This document shows positions 49,474 to 59,164 of a stretch of 64,000 nucleotides of DNA, piece by piece. The DNA lies in NCBI RefSeq assembly GCF_001742165.1, contig NZ_CP016443.1, forward strand, positions 744,001-808,000, in the 5' to 3' direction. A program made the position numbers and the translations under genes. The stretch's first letter is position 1. Each line of letters opens with the position of its first letter. This stretch comes from Burkholderia stabilis. Its GTDB lineage: Bacteria; Pseudomonadota; Gammaproteobacteria; Burkholderiales; Burkholderiaceae. The notes under the pieces are model-generated. The model was given only the letters and a program-made list of their open reading frames with translations. It did no database searches and was not told where the DNA came from.

Positions 49474-51249
49474 TCACCGGCTGCCGCCCGATGCGACCCG
49501 GCCGACCGCTTCCGTCGCGGCACCGCCGCCGACCAGTTCCTGATAGCGCACGCACGCGAACTGCGCGGACGCCTTCGCCGCGTACATCGCCGCGTCGGCC
49601 TTCACGAGCAATTCCTCGGCCGACGCACCGTCGGCCGGAAACTCGCTGACGCCGATGCTCGCGCCGACGGCCACGCGCCGGTCGCCGAATTCCAGTTCCT
49701 CGGCCATCACGATCTGGATGCGCGACGCGATATCGCCGATCACCGCCGGCGAACGCACGTCTGCAATCAGCACGATGAATTCGTCGCCGCCGAGCCGCGC
49801 GACCATGTCGCCGCTGCGCAGCACGAGGCTCAGCCGCTTCGCGACCGCGACGAGCGTGCGATCTCCGGCAGAATGCCCGTGCTGGTCGTTGATCTGCTTG
49901 AAGCGGTCGAGATCGACGAACATCACGGCCAGCCCTTCGCGCACCGCCGCCGCATGCCGGATCGCGGCATCGAGATGCTCCATGAACAGCAGACGGTTCG
50001 GCAGCGCGGTCAGCGGATCGTGGCCCGCGAGGTGCGTCAGCTCCTGCTGCTTCGCACGCAGCATCGCGACCTGCGTGCGGATCTCGACACGCATGCTGTC
50101 GAAACAGCGCGCGAGCACGCCGATCTCGTCGGCGCGACCGGTGGGCAGCCGTTCGGCGGCCGGATCGTCGAACACGTGCGTCGCGGCACGCGCGAGCGTC
50201 TGCAACGGCCGCGTGATCGCGCGCGCGAACAGGATCGCGAGAATCACCGCCAGCAGGCTCGACACGAGCACCATCCTGACGATCCGTTCGCCCAGCATGC
50301 CGGCCGGCGCGAGTACGTCCGCCAGCGGGCGCGCCATCCCGAGCACGACGAAGCGGTTGCCCTCGTCGTTTCCGAACGGCGTGCGCGCGAACGCGAACAT
50401 TTGCCCCGGCGCCTCGTCCGGCTGCTCCAGGCCGTTGAGCGTCACGTTCGCGCGCGCGCTGTCGAACAGCGCGCGCGTGGCGGCAAAGCGGTCCTGCATC
50501 AGCACGCGCCGGCCGCGGTCGAAGCCGAACGTCTGCGTCGGATCGGGGTGCACGAGGAAATCGCCCCATTCGTTCGCGAGATACACCCCGTAGTCTTCCG
50601 GCAGATCACGTTCGAGCCGGTCGAACACGCGCGAGAGCTCGACGTCGACGACGAGCGCACCGATCGTCTGGCCTGACGGGTCGACGACCGGCGTACCCAC
50701 GCGCAGGATCGGCAGCCCTTCGGCCGCGTGCGACCCCGTCTCGTGGTTGATCACGATCGGCGACAGGTAGATATGACCGGGCGCCGTCGCGAGCGTGTCG
50801 AATACATAGGAAAACTGTCCTTTTTCCTGGAACGCGCTTTCCGGCAGCACGACGATGCCGTGCGCATCGCGATCGACGCGGATGCGTTCGAGCCCGAAAT
50901 GCGCGCTTGCGATCAGGCGGATCTGCAGGTATTCCGGATGATTTCTCATGAAGCTGTAATACACCTGCTCGAGCCGCGAACGTGGTGCGCGATCCGGGTT
51001 GTCGCTGCCCGCGACGAGCGCGGCCGACGGCAACTGCGCCAGCACGAGCGCATCGTCGGCGACGTCGGCCAGTGCGGTGGTGAAGCGCTGCCCGAGCAGT
51101 TGCGTCGACATCAGCAGGCTGTGCTGCGCTTCCTGCACGAGCATCGCGCGGTTCGCGCGATACGCGTAGTAGCCGGTGGTACCCGACGCGATCACGCCGA
51201 TGCACGCGAACAGCACCGACAGCTTCGACGTGAGCCCGAGCCGGATCAT
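49474..51249 (-). CDS. Cache-HAMP-GGDEF diguanylate cyclase
   Basis: A 591-residue inner-membrane c-di-GMP synthase. TM1 is at about 8-28, the periplasmic dCache-like sensor at about 35-315, TM2 at about 322-342, and HAMP at about 343-395. The GGDEF domain has the catalytic motif GGDEF at 487-491 and the allosteric I-site RSGD at 478-481, so it should be active and product-inhibited. FVDLDRFKQIND and HSAGDRTL are intact. The ATG overlaps the upstream binding-protein gene by 4 bp, implying the two function together: the periplasmic binding protein may present a ligand to the Cache domain. Confidence 0.93.
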   Translation of the reverse strand: MIRLGLTSKLSVLFACIGVIASGTTGYYAYRANRAMLVQEAQHSLLMSTQLLGQRFTTALADVADDALVLAQLPSAALVAGSDNPDRAPRSRLEQVYYSFMRNHPEYLQIRLIASAHFGLERIRVDRDAHGIVVLPESAFQEKGQFSYVFDTLATAPGHIYLSPIVINHETGSHAAEGLPILRVGTPVVDPSGQTIGALVVDVELSRVFDRLERDLPEDYGVYLANEWGDFLVHPDPTQTFGFDRGRRVLMQDRFAATRALFDSARANVTLNGLEQPDEAPGQMFAFARTPFGNDEGNRFVVLGMARPLADVLAPAGMLGERIVRMVLVSSLLAVILAILFARAITRPLQTLARAATHVFDDPAAERLPTGRADEIGVLARCFDSMRVEIRTQVAMLRAKQQELTHLAGHDPLTALPNRLLFMEHLDAAIRHAAAVREGLAVMFVDLDRFKQINDQHGHSAGDRTLVAVAKRLSLVLRSGDMVARLGGDEFIVLIADVRSPAVIGDIASRIQIVMAEELEFGDRRVAVGASIGVSEFPADGASAEELLVKADAAMYAAKASAQFACVRYQELVGGGAATEAVGRVASGGSR

Positions 51250-52370
51250 TTTCCGAACCGCTCCGGCCGGTCGCCCGACACGATGCGCCCCCACAGCAAT
51301 TCGCGCCGCGCGATGTCTTCGACGGGCTGCAACCACACGAGATGCTGATGCCCGGTGTCGAGCCCCGGCGGCGGCTCGAGCGTGTTCGCGAGCCCCTGGC
51401 GCTCGGTCAGCAGCGCGCCGATCGCCGGTTCGAGCATGTAGTTGATCCACGCGAACGCGAGCGCGGGACGTTGCGTGCCGCGCGTGACGGCCCAGCAATC
51501 GAGCCATGCGAGCGCGCCTTCGTCCGGGATCACGTAGCCGACGTCCACGCCCGCGCGACGCAACAGCTCGACCTGTTGCGTGCCGTAGTTGCCGAACATC
51601 AGCGCCGCGCGATGCTGGACGAACAGCGCGGTCGCCTCTTCAGGGAGCGTGTAGTACGTCAGCAGGTTGCGGCGCAGGTCGATCAGCTTACGCGCGACGG
51701 CGAGCGTCTGCTCGGGCGACAGGCGAAACGGGTCGGGATAACCGAGCGCCAGCGCCGCGAACGAGAAGTTGTGCTGCGCGCTGTTGAAGTCGAGCACCTT
51801 GCCGCGGTAGCGCGGATTCCACAGCTCGCGCATCGAACGCGGCACGGCGGGCACCTGCTTGCGGTCGTAGATCAGCCCCATCGACGAATACGTGAACGGA
51901 ATCGCATAGGTCGCGCCGTCCTGCACGAGCCCGCCGATCGTCGCGAGTTGCTGGAAGTTCGGCAACTGCCGCCGCCGGTTCGGGATATGCGACAAGTCGA
52001 TCGGCGCGAGCAGATGTTCGCCCGCGTAGCGCTGGATCTCGGCCGTATTCGCGGCCAGCACGTCGTATGGCGGCGGCGCCGCGCTATGCAGCCGCGTCCA
52101 CAGCGCTTCGTCGGAATCGACGAACGTCACTTCGACACGCGCATGAAACCGCGCCTCGAATGCGCTGACGACGTCGCTGTCCGCGTAGCCCGGCCATGCC
52201 AGCACACGCAGCACGTTGTCGTTGACGGTTTCGGGAGAGGCAGCGAAAACAGGCAGGCCCAGTAAGCCCGACGTCAATATGATGAGCAGCGTGAACACGG
52301 CGCCGCGACGACGCGCACGTGCGCCGATTCCCCTGATCAATCGGACCCCGTCTGAATCGCACGGCTGCAT
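51246..52370 (-). CDS. polyamine-type periplasmic substrate-binding protein
   Basis: A 374-residue exported protein of the PotD/spermidine-putrescine binding family. A signal region (AVFTLLIILTSGLLGLPVFAAS) is followed by LRVLAWPGYADSDVVSAFEARF, typical of the family N-lobe. IPFTYSSMGLIYDR, LDCWAVTRGTQRP and INYMLEP are further family blocks. No ABC ATPase or permease gene is near; the only partner is the diguanylate cyclase, joined by an ATGA overlap. This resembles the Vibrio NspS protein, which binds polyamines and controls the MbaA cyclase/phosphodiesterase. Ligand specificity is not provable here. Confidence 0.88.
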   Translation of the reverse strand: MQPCDSDGVRLIRGIGARARRRGAVFTLLIILTSGLLGLPVFAASPETVNDNVLRVLAWPGYADSDVVSAFEARFHARVEVTFVDSDEALWTRLHSAAPPPYDVLAANTAEIQRYAGEHLLAPIDLSHIPNRRRQLPNFQQLATIGGLVQDGATYAIPFTYSSMGLIYDRKQVPAVPRSMRELWNPRYRGKVLDFNSAQHNFSFAALALGYPDPFRLSPEQTLAVARKLIDLRRNLLTYYTLPEEATALFVQHRAALMFGNYGTQQVELLRRAGVDVGYVIPDEGALAWLDCWAVTRGTQRPALAFAWINYMLEPAIGALLTERQGLANTLEPPPGLDTGHQHLVWLQPVEDIARRELLWGRIVSGDRPERFGK

Positions 52371-52582
52371 TCGACTGTCCTTTTTCGAGTCGATGCGATA
52401 TCCCGCAACGAAACCATAAAAAGGACCGACACGCAATCGGCAGAAGCCGCACGCAACGCATGCGCAGCGGCGGCGGCGCTTTCCCCGCACATCGTTGCAC
52501 GTGCATGAAATGCCGCCGGGCGAGCGTCAATGATCAGTCGAAAGCGCGCTGTCGCCGCTTCATCGGTTCGGTAACCGGTCCG

Positions 52583-54169
52583 TCACGCCTGCACGTCGCG
52601 ATGTCCGTCGATGCTGCGCGGCACACCCAGCGGATTCGTGTCGCGCAGCGCATCGGGCAGCAACGCATCGGGCACGTCCTGATAGCAGACCGCGCGCAGG
52701 AAGCGGCCGATCGCGAGGCTGCCCACCGACGTCGAACGGCCGTCCGACGTCGCCGGATACGGACCGCCGTGCACCATCGCATGCGCGACCTCGACGCCCG
52801 TGCCGAAACCGTTCACGAGAATGCGTCCCGCACGCCGTTCGAGCAACGGCATGAATGCGCGCGCCGCAGCGTGATCGCCATCGTCGATATGCAGCGCCGT
52901 CGTGAGCTGTCCGTCGAGCCGCTCGACGAGCGCATGCATCGTGTCGAGATCCGGGCAGCGCACGACGAGCGATGCGGGGCCGAACACTTCGTCGTGCAAC
53001 TCGGGCTGATGCGCGAACCGGTCGGCCGGCGTCGCGAACAGCGCCGCGCGGCCCGCATGACGGATCCCGCCGCCTGCCGGCGCACCGCGCGCAAGCAGCT
53101 CGACACCGGGCTGCGCGCCCAGGCGGGCGACCGCTTCTTCGTACGCGCGGTGAATGCCCGGCGTGAGCATCGGGGCCGCAGGCAGATCGGCCAGCACGGC
53201 GGCGGCCGCAGCCTCGAAGCGCCGCAGCGCCGGGCCGTCGACACCGAGAATCAGGCCCGGATTCGTGCAGAACTGACCGACGCCGAGCGTCAGCGCCGCC
53301 GCGAACGCGCGGCCGATCGCCTCCGCGCGCGCGTCGAGCGCATACGCGAACAGCAGCACGGGATTCACGCTGCTCATTTCCGCATAGACTGGTATCGGCT
53401 GCGGTCGCGCAGCCGCGAGCGCCATCAATGCGGTGCCCCCGCTGCGCGAGCCCGTGAAGCCCACCGCCTGGATGCGCGGATCGCGCACGAGCGCGGCACC
53501 CACTTCGTAACCGTCGTCGAACAGCAGCGAGAACGTGCCATCCGGCATCGCGCATGCATCCACGGCCTCCTGAATCGCGCGACCGACGAGCGCCGACGTG
53601 CCCGGATGGGCCGGATGCGCCTTCACGATCACCGGGCAGCCGGCCGCCAGCGCCGACGCCGTGTCGCCGCCCGCGACAGAAAACGCCAGCGGGAAATTGC
53701 TCGCGCCGAACACGGCGACGGGGCCCAGCGCGACGTGCTGCACGCGCAGGTCGACGCGCGGCATTGGCTGACGCGCCGGCTGCGCGGGATCGATGCGCAC
53801 GCCGAGGAAGTCACCCGCCCGCACGACCTGCGCGAACATCCGAAGCTGCGCGACCGTGCGTGCGCGTTCGCCTTCGATGCGCGCGCGCGGCAACCCGCTT
53901 TCCGCGACGCAGCGCTCGACCAGCGCATCGCCGAGCGCGAGCAGCCGCTCGGCGATCGTGTCGAGAAACGCCGCGCGTGCGCGCAGCGACGTATGCCGAT
54001 ACGCGTCGAATGCCTGGGCGGCCAGCGCGCAGGCTGCGTCGACGTCGTGCGCCGATGCGCGGCCGAACACGGGCTCAAGCGCCGCGCCGGTCGCCGGGTC
54101 GAGCGCCTGGAATCCCGCGGCGCCGGCCGCGCTGCGTCGACCGATCAGGGAAGCGCCGGAAATCTGCAT
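52583..54169 (-). CDS. 2-oxoglutarate semialdehyde (2,5-dioxovalerate) dehydrogenase
   Basis: A 528-residue NADP-type aldehyde dehydrogenase of the alpha-ketoglutaric-semialdehyde branch. The nucleophile Cys is in [13 protein letters not shown] (about 298), the general-base Glu in [12 protein letters not shown] (about 262), and the cofactor motif in [13 protein letters not shown]. Its N-terminal [37 protein letters not shown] is normal for the family. It lies 64 bp after the dehydratase gene on the same strand, as the last step to 2-oxoglutarate. Confidence 0.92.
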   Translation of the reverse strand: MQISGASLIGRRSAAGAAGFQALDPATGAALEPVFGRASAHDVDAACALAAQAFDAYRHTSLRARAAFLDTIAERLLALGDALVERCVAESGLPRARIEGERARTVAQLRMFAQVVRAGDFLGVRIDPAQPARQPMPRVDLRVQHVALGPVAVFGASNFPLAFSVAGGDTASALAAGCPVIVKAHPAHPGTSALVGRAIQEAVDACAMPDGTFSLLFDDGYEVGAALVRDPRIQAVGFTGSRSGGTALMALAAARPQPIPVYAEMSSVNPVLLFAYALDARAEAIGRAFAAALTLGVGQFCTNPGLILGVDGPALRRFEAAAAAVLADLPAAPMLTPGIHRAYEEAVARLGAQPGVELLARGAPAGGGIRHAGRAALFATPADRFAHQPELHDEVFGPASLVVRCPDLDTMHALVERLDGQLTTALHIDDGDHAAARAFMPLLERRAGRILVNGFGTGVEVAHAMVHGGPYPATSDGRSTSVGSLAIGRFLRAVCYQDVPDALLPDALRDTNPLGVPRSIDGHRDVQA

Positions 54170-54233
54170 GAATTGTCCTCGTTGAACATCGTTGAATCGT
54201 GAAATCGTTGAACCGTGTCGGCGCGCGCTTCGC

Positions 54234-55166
54234 TCAGCGGCCCCAGCGCAGCACGAGCGGATCGAGCGCGCGTGCGATCCGCAGCAGGCTCGCGCGCGTG
54301 TCGGGATGCATCGACGGCAGCGGATGACGCACGGCGTCCGACGCGATCACGCCGCCCGCCTTCATCAGCACCTTCGCGGTCGCGATGCCGCCCTGGCGGT
54401 TCTCGTGATTGATGAGCGGCAACCAGCGCCCGTACTCGCGCTCGGCTTCGTCTGCACGGCCGGCCGCCCATGCGTCGACGATCCGGCGAATGCCGTCCGG
54501 ATACGCGCCGCCCGTCATGGCCCCCGTCGCGCCCGCTTCGAGATCGGCCAGCAGCGTGATCGCCTCCTCGCCGTCCCACGGCCCGACGATCGCATCGCCG
54601 CCGAGCGCGATCAGCTCGCGCAGCTTCGCGGCCGCCTGCGGCACCTCGATCTTGAAGTACGACACGTTCGGAATCTCGATCGCCATCCGCGCGAGCAGCG
54701 CGGCAGGCAGGTGCGTGCCGCTCGCCGGCGCGTCCTGGATCATGATCGGAATGTCGATCGCATCGGAGACGCTGCGAAAGAACTCGACGATCGCCGCCTC
54801 GCCCGCGCGAAACGTCGCGCCGTGATACGGCGGCATCACCATCACCATTGCAGCGCCCGCGTCCTGCGCGCGGCGGCTGCGCTGCGCGCACACGGTCGTG
54901 CCGAAATGCGACGTGGTGACGATCACGGGCACGCGGCCGGCGACGTGTTCGAGCACGCAGTGCATCACCGCATCGCGCTCGTCGTCGGCGAGCGAAAACT
55001 GCTCGGAGAAATTCGCGAGCACGCACAGGCCGTTCGATCCGGCATCGATCATGAAGTCGACGCAGCGGCGTTGTCCGTCGAGGTCGAGCCGGCCGTCGTC
55101 GGCGAAGATCGTCGGCACGACGGGAAACACGCCGCGATAGCGCGCGGATGAATGGTTCGATTGCAT
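54234..55166 (-). CDS. DHDPS-family keto-deoxy sugar-acid dehydratase
   Basis: A 310-residue class I aldolase-fold enzyme. [42 protein letters not shown] is the family N-terminus, and the Schiff-base Lys lies in [10 protein letters not shown] (about residue 172). It resembles 5-dehydro-4-deoxyglucarate dehydratase or L-2-keto-3-deoxyarabonate dehydratase; both feed 2-oxoglutarate semialdehyde to the adjacent dehydrogenase. The neighbouring UxaA/GarD-family gene favours the glucarate/galactarate reading, in which decarboxylation also occurs. Confidence 0.88.
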   Translation of the reverse strand: MQSNHSSARYRGVFPVVPTIFADDGRLDLDGQRRCVDFMIDAGSNGLCVLANFSEQFSLADDERDAVMHCVLEHVAGRVPVIVTTSHFGTTVCAQRSRRAQDAGAAMVMVMPPYHGATFRAGEAAIVEFFRSVSDAIDIPIMIQDAPASGTHLPAALLARMAIEIPNVSYFKIEVPQAAAKLRELIALGGDAIVGPWDGEEAITLLADLEAGATGAMTGGAYPDGIRRIVDAWAAGRADEAEREYGRWLPLINHENRQGGIATAKVLMKAGGVIASDAVRHPLPSMHPDTRASLLRIARALDPLVLRWGR

Positions 55167-55206
55167 CAGTGGCACTCCTTGCCGCAGGAAATTCAAATCA
55201 GGTGAA

Positions 55207-56781
55207 TCAGGTGATCGCGCCGATCTGCCAGGGCACGAATTCGTTCTGCCCGTAGCCGTGCAGTTCGCTGCGCGTCGCATGGCCGGACGCGGCGTCGAGC
55301 ATCATCCGGAACAGCGTCGCGCCGAGCGCGTCGATGCGCGCGCCGCCGTCGAGCACGTCGCCGCAGTTCAGGTCGATGTCGTCGGCCTGCCGCCGCCACA
55401 GCGCACTGTTGGTCGCGAGCTTCAGCGACGGCGTCGGCGCGCAGCCGTATGCGGAGCCGCGCCCCGTCGTGAAGCAGATCAGGTTCGCACCGCCCGCGAC
55501 CTGCCCGGTCGCGGAGATCGGGTCGTAGCCTGGCGTGTCCATGAACACGAGCCCTTTCGCGCGCACCGGCATCGCGTATTCGTAGACGTCGACGAGATTC
55601 GTGCTGCCCGCCTTCGCGATGCCGCCGAGCGATTTCTCCAGCACCGTCGTGAGGCCGCCCGCCTTGTTGCCGGCCGACGGGTTGTTGTTCATTGCCGCGT
55701 GATGGCGCGCGCAATAGTCCTCCCACCAGCGGATGCGCGCGATCAGCTTCTCGCCGACGTCGCGCGACACCGCGCGGCGCGTGAGCAAATGCTCGGCGCC
55801 ATAGATCTCCGGCGTTTCGGACAGGATCGCGGTGCCGCCGTGCTTCACCAGCAGGTCGACCGCCGCGCCGAGCACGGGGTTCGCGGTGATGCCCGAGTAG
55901 CCGTCGGAGCCGCCGCATTGCAGGCCGACCGTTAGATGGCTCGCGTCGACGGGCTCGCGCCGCACGTCGTTCGCGGCGGCCAGCATCGACTCGACGAGCG
56001 CGATGCCTTTCTCGATCGTCTTGCGCGTGCCGCCGCTGTCCTGGATCGTGAACGTGCGCAACCGCGCGTGTTCCGTCAGCCCCTGGGTTTCGAGCAGGCG
56101 CGGAATCTGGTTGGTTTCACAACCGAGCCCGATCATCAGGACCGCCGCGAAATTCGGATGGCACGCGTAGCCGCCGAGCGTGCGCTGCAGGATCGCGAGC
56201 GCGTCGCCGTCGGGATCGACTGCGCAGCCGACGCCATGCGTCAACGCCACCACGCCGTCGACGTTCGGATACGCGGCGAGCGCGTCGGGGTGGATGTCGC
56301 GGCGGAAATGATCGGCGATCGCCCGCGCGACCGTCGCCGAGCAGTTCACCGACGTCAGGATGCCGATGTAGTTGCGCGTCGCGACGCGGCCGTCGGCGCG
56401 CACGATGCCGTCGAAGGTCGCGCGCTGCGCATCGGGCACGAACCCGGTGTCGCGGGTGCCTTCGCCGAACGCGTAATCGCGCGCGAACTCGCCCATGTCG
56501 AGGTTGTGCGTGTGGACGTGCTGGCCGGGCCGGATCGGCTGGCTCGCGAAGCCGATGATCTGGCCGTAGCGGCGCACGGGCGCGCCGGCGTCGATCGCGC
56601 GCGTCGCGACCTTGTGACCGGGCGGGATCAGCCCCACGACGCTCACGCCTTCGTCGTCGAGGCGCGTGCCGCTGACGAGTTGCTCGACGGCGATGACGAC
56701 GTCGTCGGCTGGGTCGAGCCGGATCGTGCGCGGGCGCGACGCGGCCGGCGCCTGCCGGGTTTCGGTGGAAAGTGACGACAT
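55207..56781 (-). CDS. UxaA/GarD-family sugar-acid dehydratase
   Basis: A 524-residue fusion of an N-terminal SAF-like domain (HKVATRAIDAGAPVRRYGQIIGFA) and a C-terminal UxaA domain. Iron-binding and catalytic blocks such as HGVGCA, GLGCETNQ, QCGGSDGYSGITANPVLG, NPSAGNKAGGLTT and FTTGRGSAYG are intact. Length matches galactarate dehydratase GarD (about 523) better than altronate dehydratase UxaA (about 495). With the dehydratase and semialdehyde dehydrogenase below it, galactarate to 2-oxoglutarate is the most likely route. Altronate or another aldarate remains possible. Confidence 0.9.
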   Translation of the reverse strand: MSSLSTETRQAPAASRPRTIRLDPADDVVIAVEQLVSGTRLDDEGVSVVGLIPPGHKVATRAIDAGAPVRRYGQIIGFASQPIRPGQHVHTHNLDMGEFARDYAFGEGTRDTGFVPDAQRATFDGIVRADGRVATRNYIGILTSVNCSATVARAIADHFRRDIHPDALAAYPNVDGVVALTHGVGCAVDPDGDALAILQRTLGGYACHPNFAAVLMIGLGCETNQIPRLLETQGLTEHARLRTFTIQDSGGTRKTIEKGIALVESMLAAANDVRREPVDASHLTVGLQCGGSDGYSGITANPVLGAAVDLLVKHGGTAILSETPEIYGAEHLLTRRAVSRDVGEKLIARIRWWEDYCARHHAAMNNNPSAGNKAGGLTTVLEKSLGGIAKAGSTNLVDVYEYAMPVRAKGLVFMDTPGYDPISATGQVAGGANLICFTTGRGSAYGCAPTPSLKLATNSALWRRQADDIDLNCGDVLDGGARIDALGATLFRMMLDAASGHATRSELHGYGQNEFVPWQIGAIT

Positions 56782-56813
56782 GGTTCGGTTCCGGTTGAAT
56801 CGGGCGACGGGCT

Positions 56814-58127
56814 TCAGTCGAGGCCCCGGTCGCGGTAATCGATGAGGCTCGCGCAGACGGCCAGGCCGAATGCCGCGACGACGAAGAACATCAGCGCAAG
56901 GAAATAGGTGCCGGTGAACTGCACGATGAGGCCGATCAGGATCGGCACGATCACGCCGACGATGTTGCCGCCGAAGTTCATCGCACCCGCGAGCAGGCCC
57001 GCACGGGACTGGCCGCCGAGCGTTGCCGGCACGCCCCAGAACATCCCGCACCAGCGGATGAAGAACAGCGCGACCGACAGCAGCACGACCACGCTGACGA
57101 GCCCCGTCGCGAAGCTCACCGCGAGGATCGCCGCGGCGGACGCGAGGCCCGCGACCGAAAACATCACGCGCATCACACGGTTCGGCGCGCCGCCGGCCGC
57201 GCGCCACTTGTCGGCGAGCCAGCCGCCGAACAGTTCGCCGACGAAGCCGCACATGAAGATGATGAAAGTCGCGCCGCCCATCTGCTTGAGGTCGAAGCCG
57301 TGTGCCTTGTGCAGGTAGCTGGGCATCCACGTCATCAGCCCGTAGAACACGCTGTTGTAGCAGGCCCAGCTCGCGAACATGAACAGCACCGAACGGTCGC
57401 GCAGCAGTTCGCGAAACGGCACGCTCGCCTTCGGCTCGCCGGCACGGGCCGCGGCCGCATGGGCGGTCACGTGCTCGAGCTCGGCGGCATTCACGCCGGC
57501 GTGCTCGGACGGATGGTTGCGGATGTACCACCACGCGAGGATGCCGACGACGATCGTGCCCGCGCCCGCGACGACGAACGCGAGCCGCCACGAGCCGAGG
57601 CCCGCGATCAGCGCGGTGATGATGATCGCGCCGCAGGCCGAGCCGAGCGGCGCGCCGCCGTCGAGCAGCGCGGCGCCGCGGCCGCGCTCGGCCGGCGTGA
57701 GCCACGTGCCCGCGAGTTTCGCGCCGGCCGGCATGATCGGCGATTCGGCGATGCCGAGCCCGAGCCGCGTCAGCAGCAGCGGCACCCAGCTGAAGCACGC
57801 GGCCGCGACGGCCTGACATGCTCCCCAGCCGATCGTCGCGAGGCCGACGATCGTGCGCGCCTTGAAGCGGTCGACCAGCAGCCCGCTCGGAATCTGCATC
57901 AGCGCGTACGTCCAGAAGAACGCGCTGAGCAGCACGCCTTCCATCGCGGGCGACAGGCTGAATTCGGCCGAGATGATCGGCAGCGCGACGGACAGCGACG
58001 CGCGGTCGATGTAGTTGATCGACGACAGCAACAGCAACAGCCAGAAAATCCGCCAGCGCACGGCGGTCGGCGCGGCGGTCGCGGCATGGGCCGTCGGGCG
58101 GGGTCCGGCTGAGTCTTCGAGGTGCAT
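56814..58127 (-). CDS. MFS anion:cation symporter (ACS family), sugar-acid uptake
   Basis: A 437-residue 12-helix transporter. The motif SINYIDRASLSVALPIISAEFSL and GLLVDRFKARTIVG are typical of the galactarate/glucarate/phthalate (ACS) branch. It is 32 bp upstream of the UxaA/GarD-family gene and first in its operon. Its promoter region carries the 22-bp palindrome at 58179-58200, 52 bp before the start. It probably imports the aldarate that the operon degrades. Confidence 0.92.
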   Translation of the reverse strand: MHLEDSAGPRPTAHAATAAPTAVRWRIFWLLLLLSSINYIDRASLSVALPIISAEFSLSPAMEGVLLSAFFWTYALMQIPSGLLVDRFKARTIVGLATIGWGACQAVAAACFSWVPLLLTRLGLGIAESPIMPAGAKLAGTWLTPAERGRGAALLDGGAPLGSACGAIIITALIAGLGSWRLAFVVAGAGTIVVGILAWWYIRNHPSEHAGVNAAELEHVTAHAAAARAGEPKASVPFRELLRDRSVLFMFASWACYNSVFYGLMTWMPSYLHKAHGFDLKQMGGATFIIFMCGFVGELFGGWLADKWRAAGGAPNRVMRVMFSVAGLASAAAILAVSFATGLVSVVVLLSVALFFIRWCGMFWGVPATLGGQSRAGLLAGAMNFGGNIVGVIVPILIGLIVQFTGTYFLALMFFVVAAFGLAVCASLIDYRDRGLD

Positions 58128-58178
58128 GCGTGTCTCCAGTGGGGATGGGTCGCCGGCCCCGCTTTCTTCGAAGCGTTG

Positions 58179-58200
58179 GCCAACTAATATATTAGTTGGC
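58179..58200. promoter_or_regulatory. perfect 22-bp GntR operator (transporter side)
   Basis: GCCAACTAATATATTAGTTGGC is a perfect palindrome in the divergent gap, 52 bp before the transporter gene. An imperfect copy, CACTAATATACTGAT (58294-58308), lies 52 bp before the GntR gene. The adjacent FadR-type GntR protein is the expected binder, controlling both promoters. Confidence 0.8.
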
Positions 58201-58293
58201 GATTATAGAGATACATCCCGGTGCCGATACAGGGGTAAACCCGCGAAGTGGTCGGTCGGGAATCCACCGACGATTCGCCGCAAGCGGTATGCG

Positions 58294-58308
58294 CACTAAT
58301 ATACTGAT
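58294..58308. promoter_or_regulatory. degenerate GntR operator (regulator side)
   Basis: CACTAATATACTGAT matches the core ACTAATATA of the 22-bp palindrome but loses symmetry in the second arm. It is the same distance (52 bp) from its gene as the perfect copy is from the transporter gene, suggesting weaker autorepression. Confidence 0.6.
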
Positions 58309-58359
58309 CGACCGGCATCCACCGAGGACGCCGGCAGCCTGCCACCCTCTCGCCCATTC

Positions 58360-59091
58360 ATGAAGTCAGAACACTCCACCCAGGCCGCCTTCATCGCCCG
58401 CCTGATCCCCGCCGATTTCACGCTGGACCGTTCGCAGGCCCTGTCCGTGCAGATTCACGCGCTGTTGCGCGACGCGATCGTGACGATGACGCTGCTTCCG
58501 AACGACGTGATCTACGAGCGTGCGATCGCGGAAGCGCTCGGTGTGTCGCGCACGCCCGTGCGCGAGGCGCTGCTGCAACTCGCGCGCGAGGAGCTCGTGC
58601 TGATCGCCGCGCAATCGGGCACCTTCGTCGCGCCCGTGAAGCGCGAGCAGTTCGTCGAGAGCGCGCTGATCCGCAAGGTGCTGGAAACGGCCGCGATCCG
58701 CCGCGCGGCCGAAGTCATCAGCGCACGCGAACTCGAACAACTCCACGACATCCAGGACGCGCACCGGCGCGCGATCGAACGCGGCAACGCGGTCGCGGCG
58801 ATCGCGTGCGACAACGCATTTCATGCAACCGTCAGCGCGGCCGCACGGCTGCCGCGCGTGCAGCAGCTCGTCGAGATCGTGCGCGCGCCGATCGACCGCG
58901 TGCGGCACGTGACCGTGCGCGATCCGATCGTCGGCGAGGTCACGCTTGCGCAGCACCAGAAAGTGCTCGACGCGCTCGAACGGCACGACGCCGATGCAGC
59001 CGAGCGCGCACTGCACGCGCATCTCGACGATGCGTACGCACGGCAGCAGCGCGCGTACGACGAGCATGTCGCGTTATTTGAAGGGCTTTGA
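58360..59091 (+). CDS. GntR-family (FadR/FCD) regulator of sugar-acid operon
   Basis: A 243-residue GntR protein with winged HTH (VIYERAIAEALGVSRTPVREALLQLAREELV) and a C-terminal helical FCD domain with metal-binding candidates (DNAFHATVSAAARLP, HLDDAY). It is divergent from the transporter operon and should bind the palindrome at 58179-58200. The effector is probably a sugar acid such as galactarate or a keto intermediate. Confidence 0.9.
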   Translation: MKSEHSTQAAFIARLIPADFTLDRSQALSVQIHALLRDAIVTMTLLPNDVIYERAIAEALGVSRTPVREALLQLAREELVLIAAQSGTFVAPVKREQFVESALIRKVLETAAIRRAAEVISARELEQLHDIQDAHRRAIERGNAVAAIACDNAFHATVSAAARLPRVQQLVEIVRAPIDRVRHVTVRDPIVGEVTLAQHQKVLDALERHDADAAERALHAHLDDAYARQQRAYDEHVALFEGL

Positions 59092-59118
59092 TGGTGGTTT
59101 GGCGGTGGCCTGAAACGC

Positions 59119-59135
59119 GGCCCGCGTAGCGGGCC
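59119..59135. terminator. bidirectional hairpin between convergent GntR genes
   Basis: GGCCCGC-GTA-GCGGGCC, a perfect 7-bp stem with a three-base loop, in the 73-bp gap between two convergent regulator genes. There is no U-tract, so it is only moderately convincing. Confidence 0.55.
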
Positions 59136-59164
59136 CGTCGCGCCATCGGCCTGCTGCCGGCACG

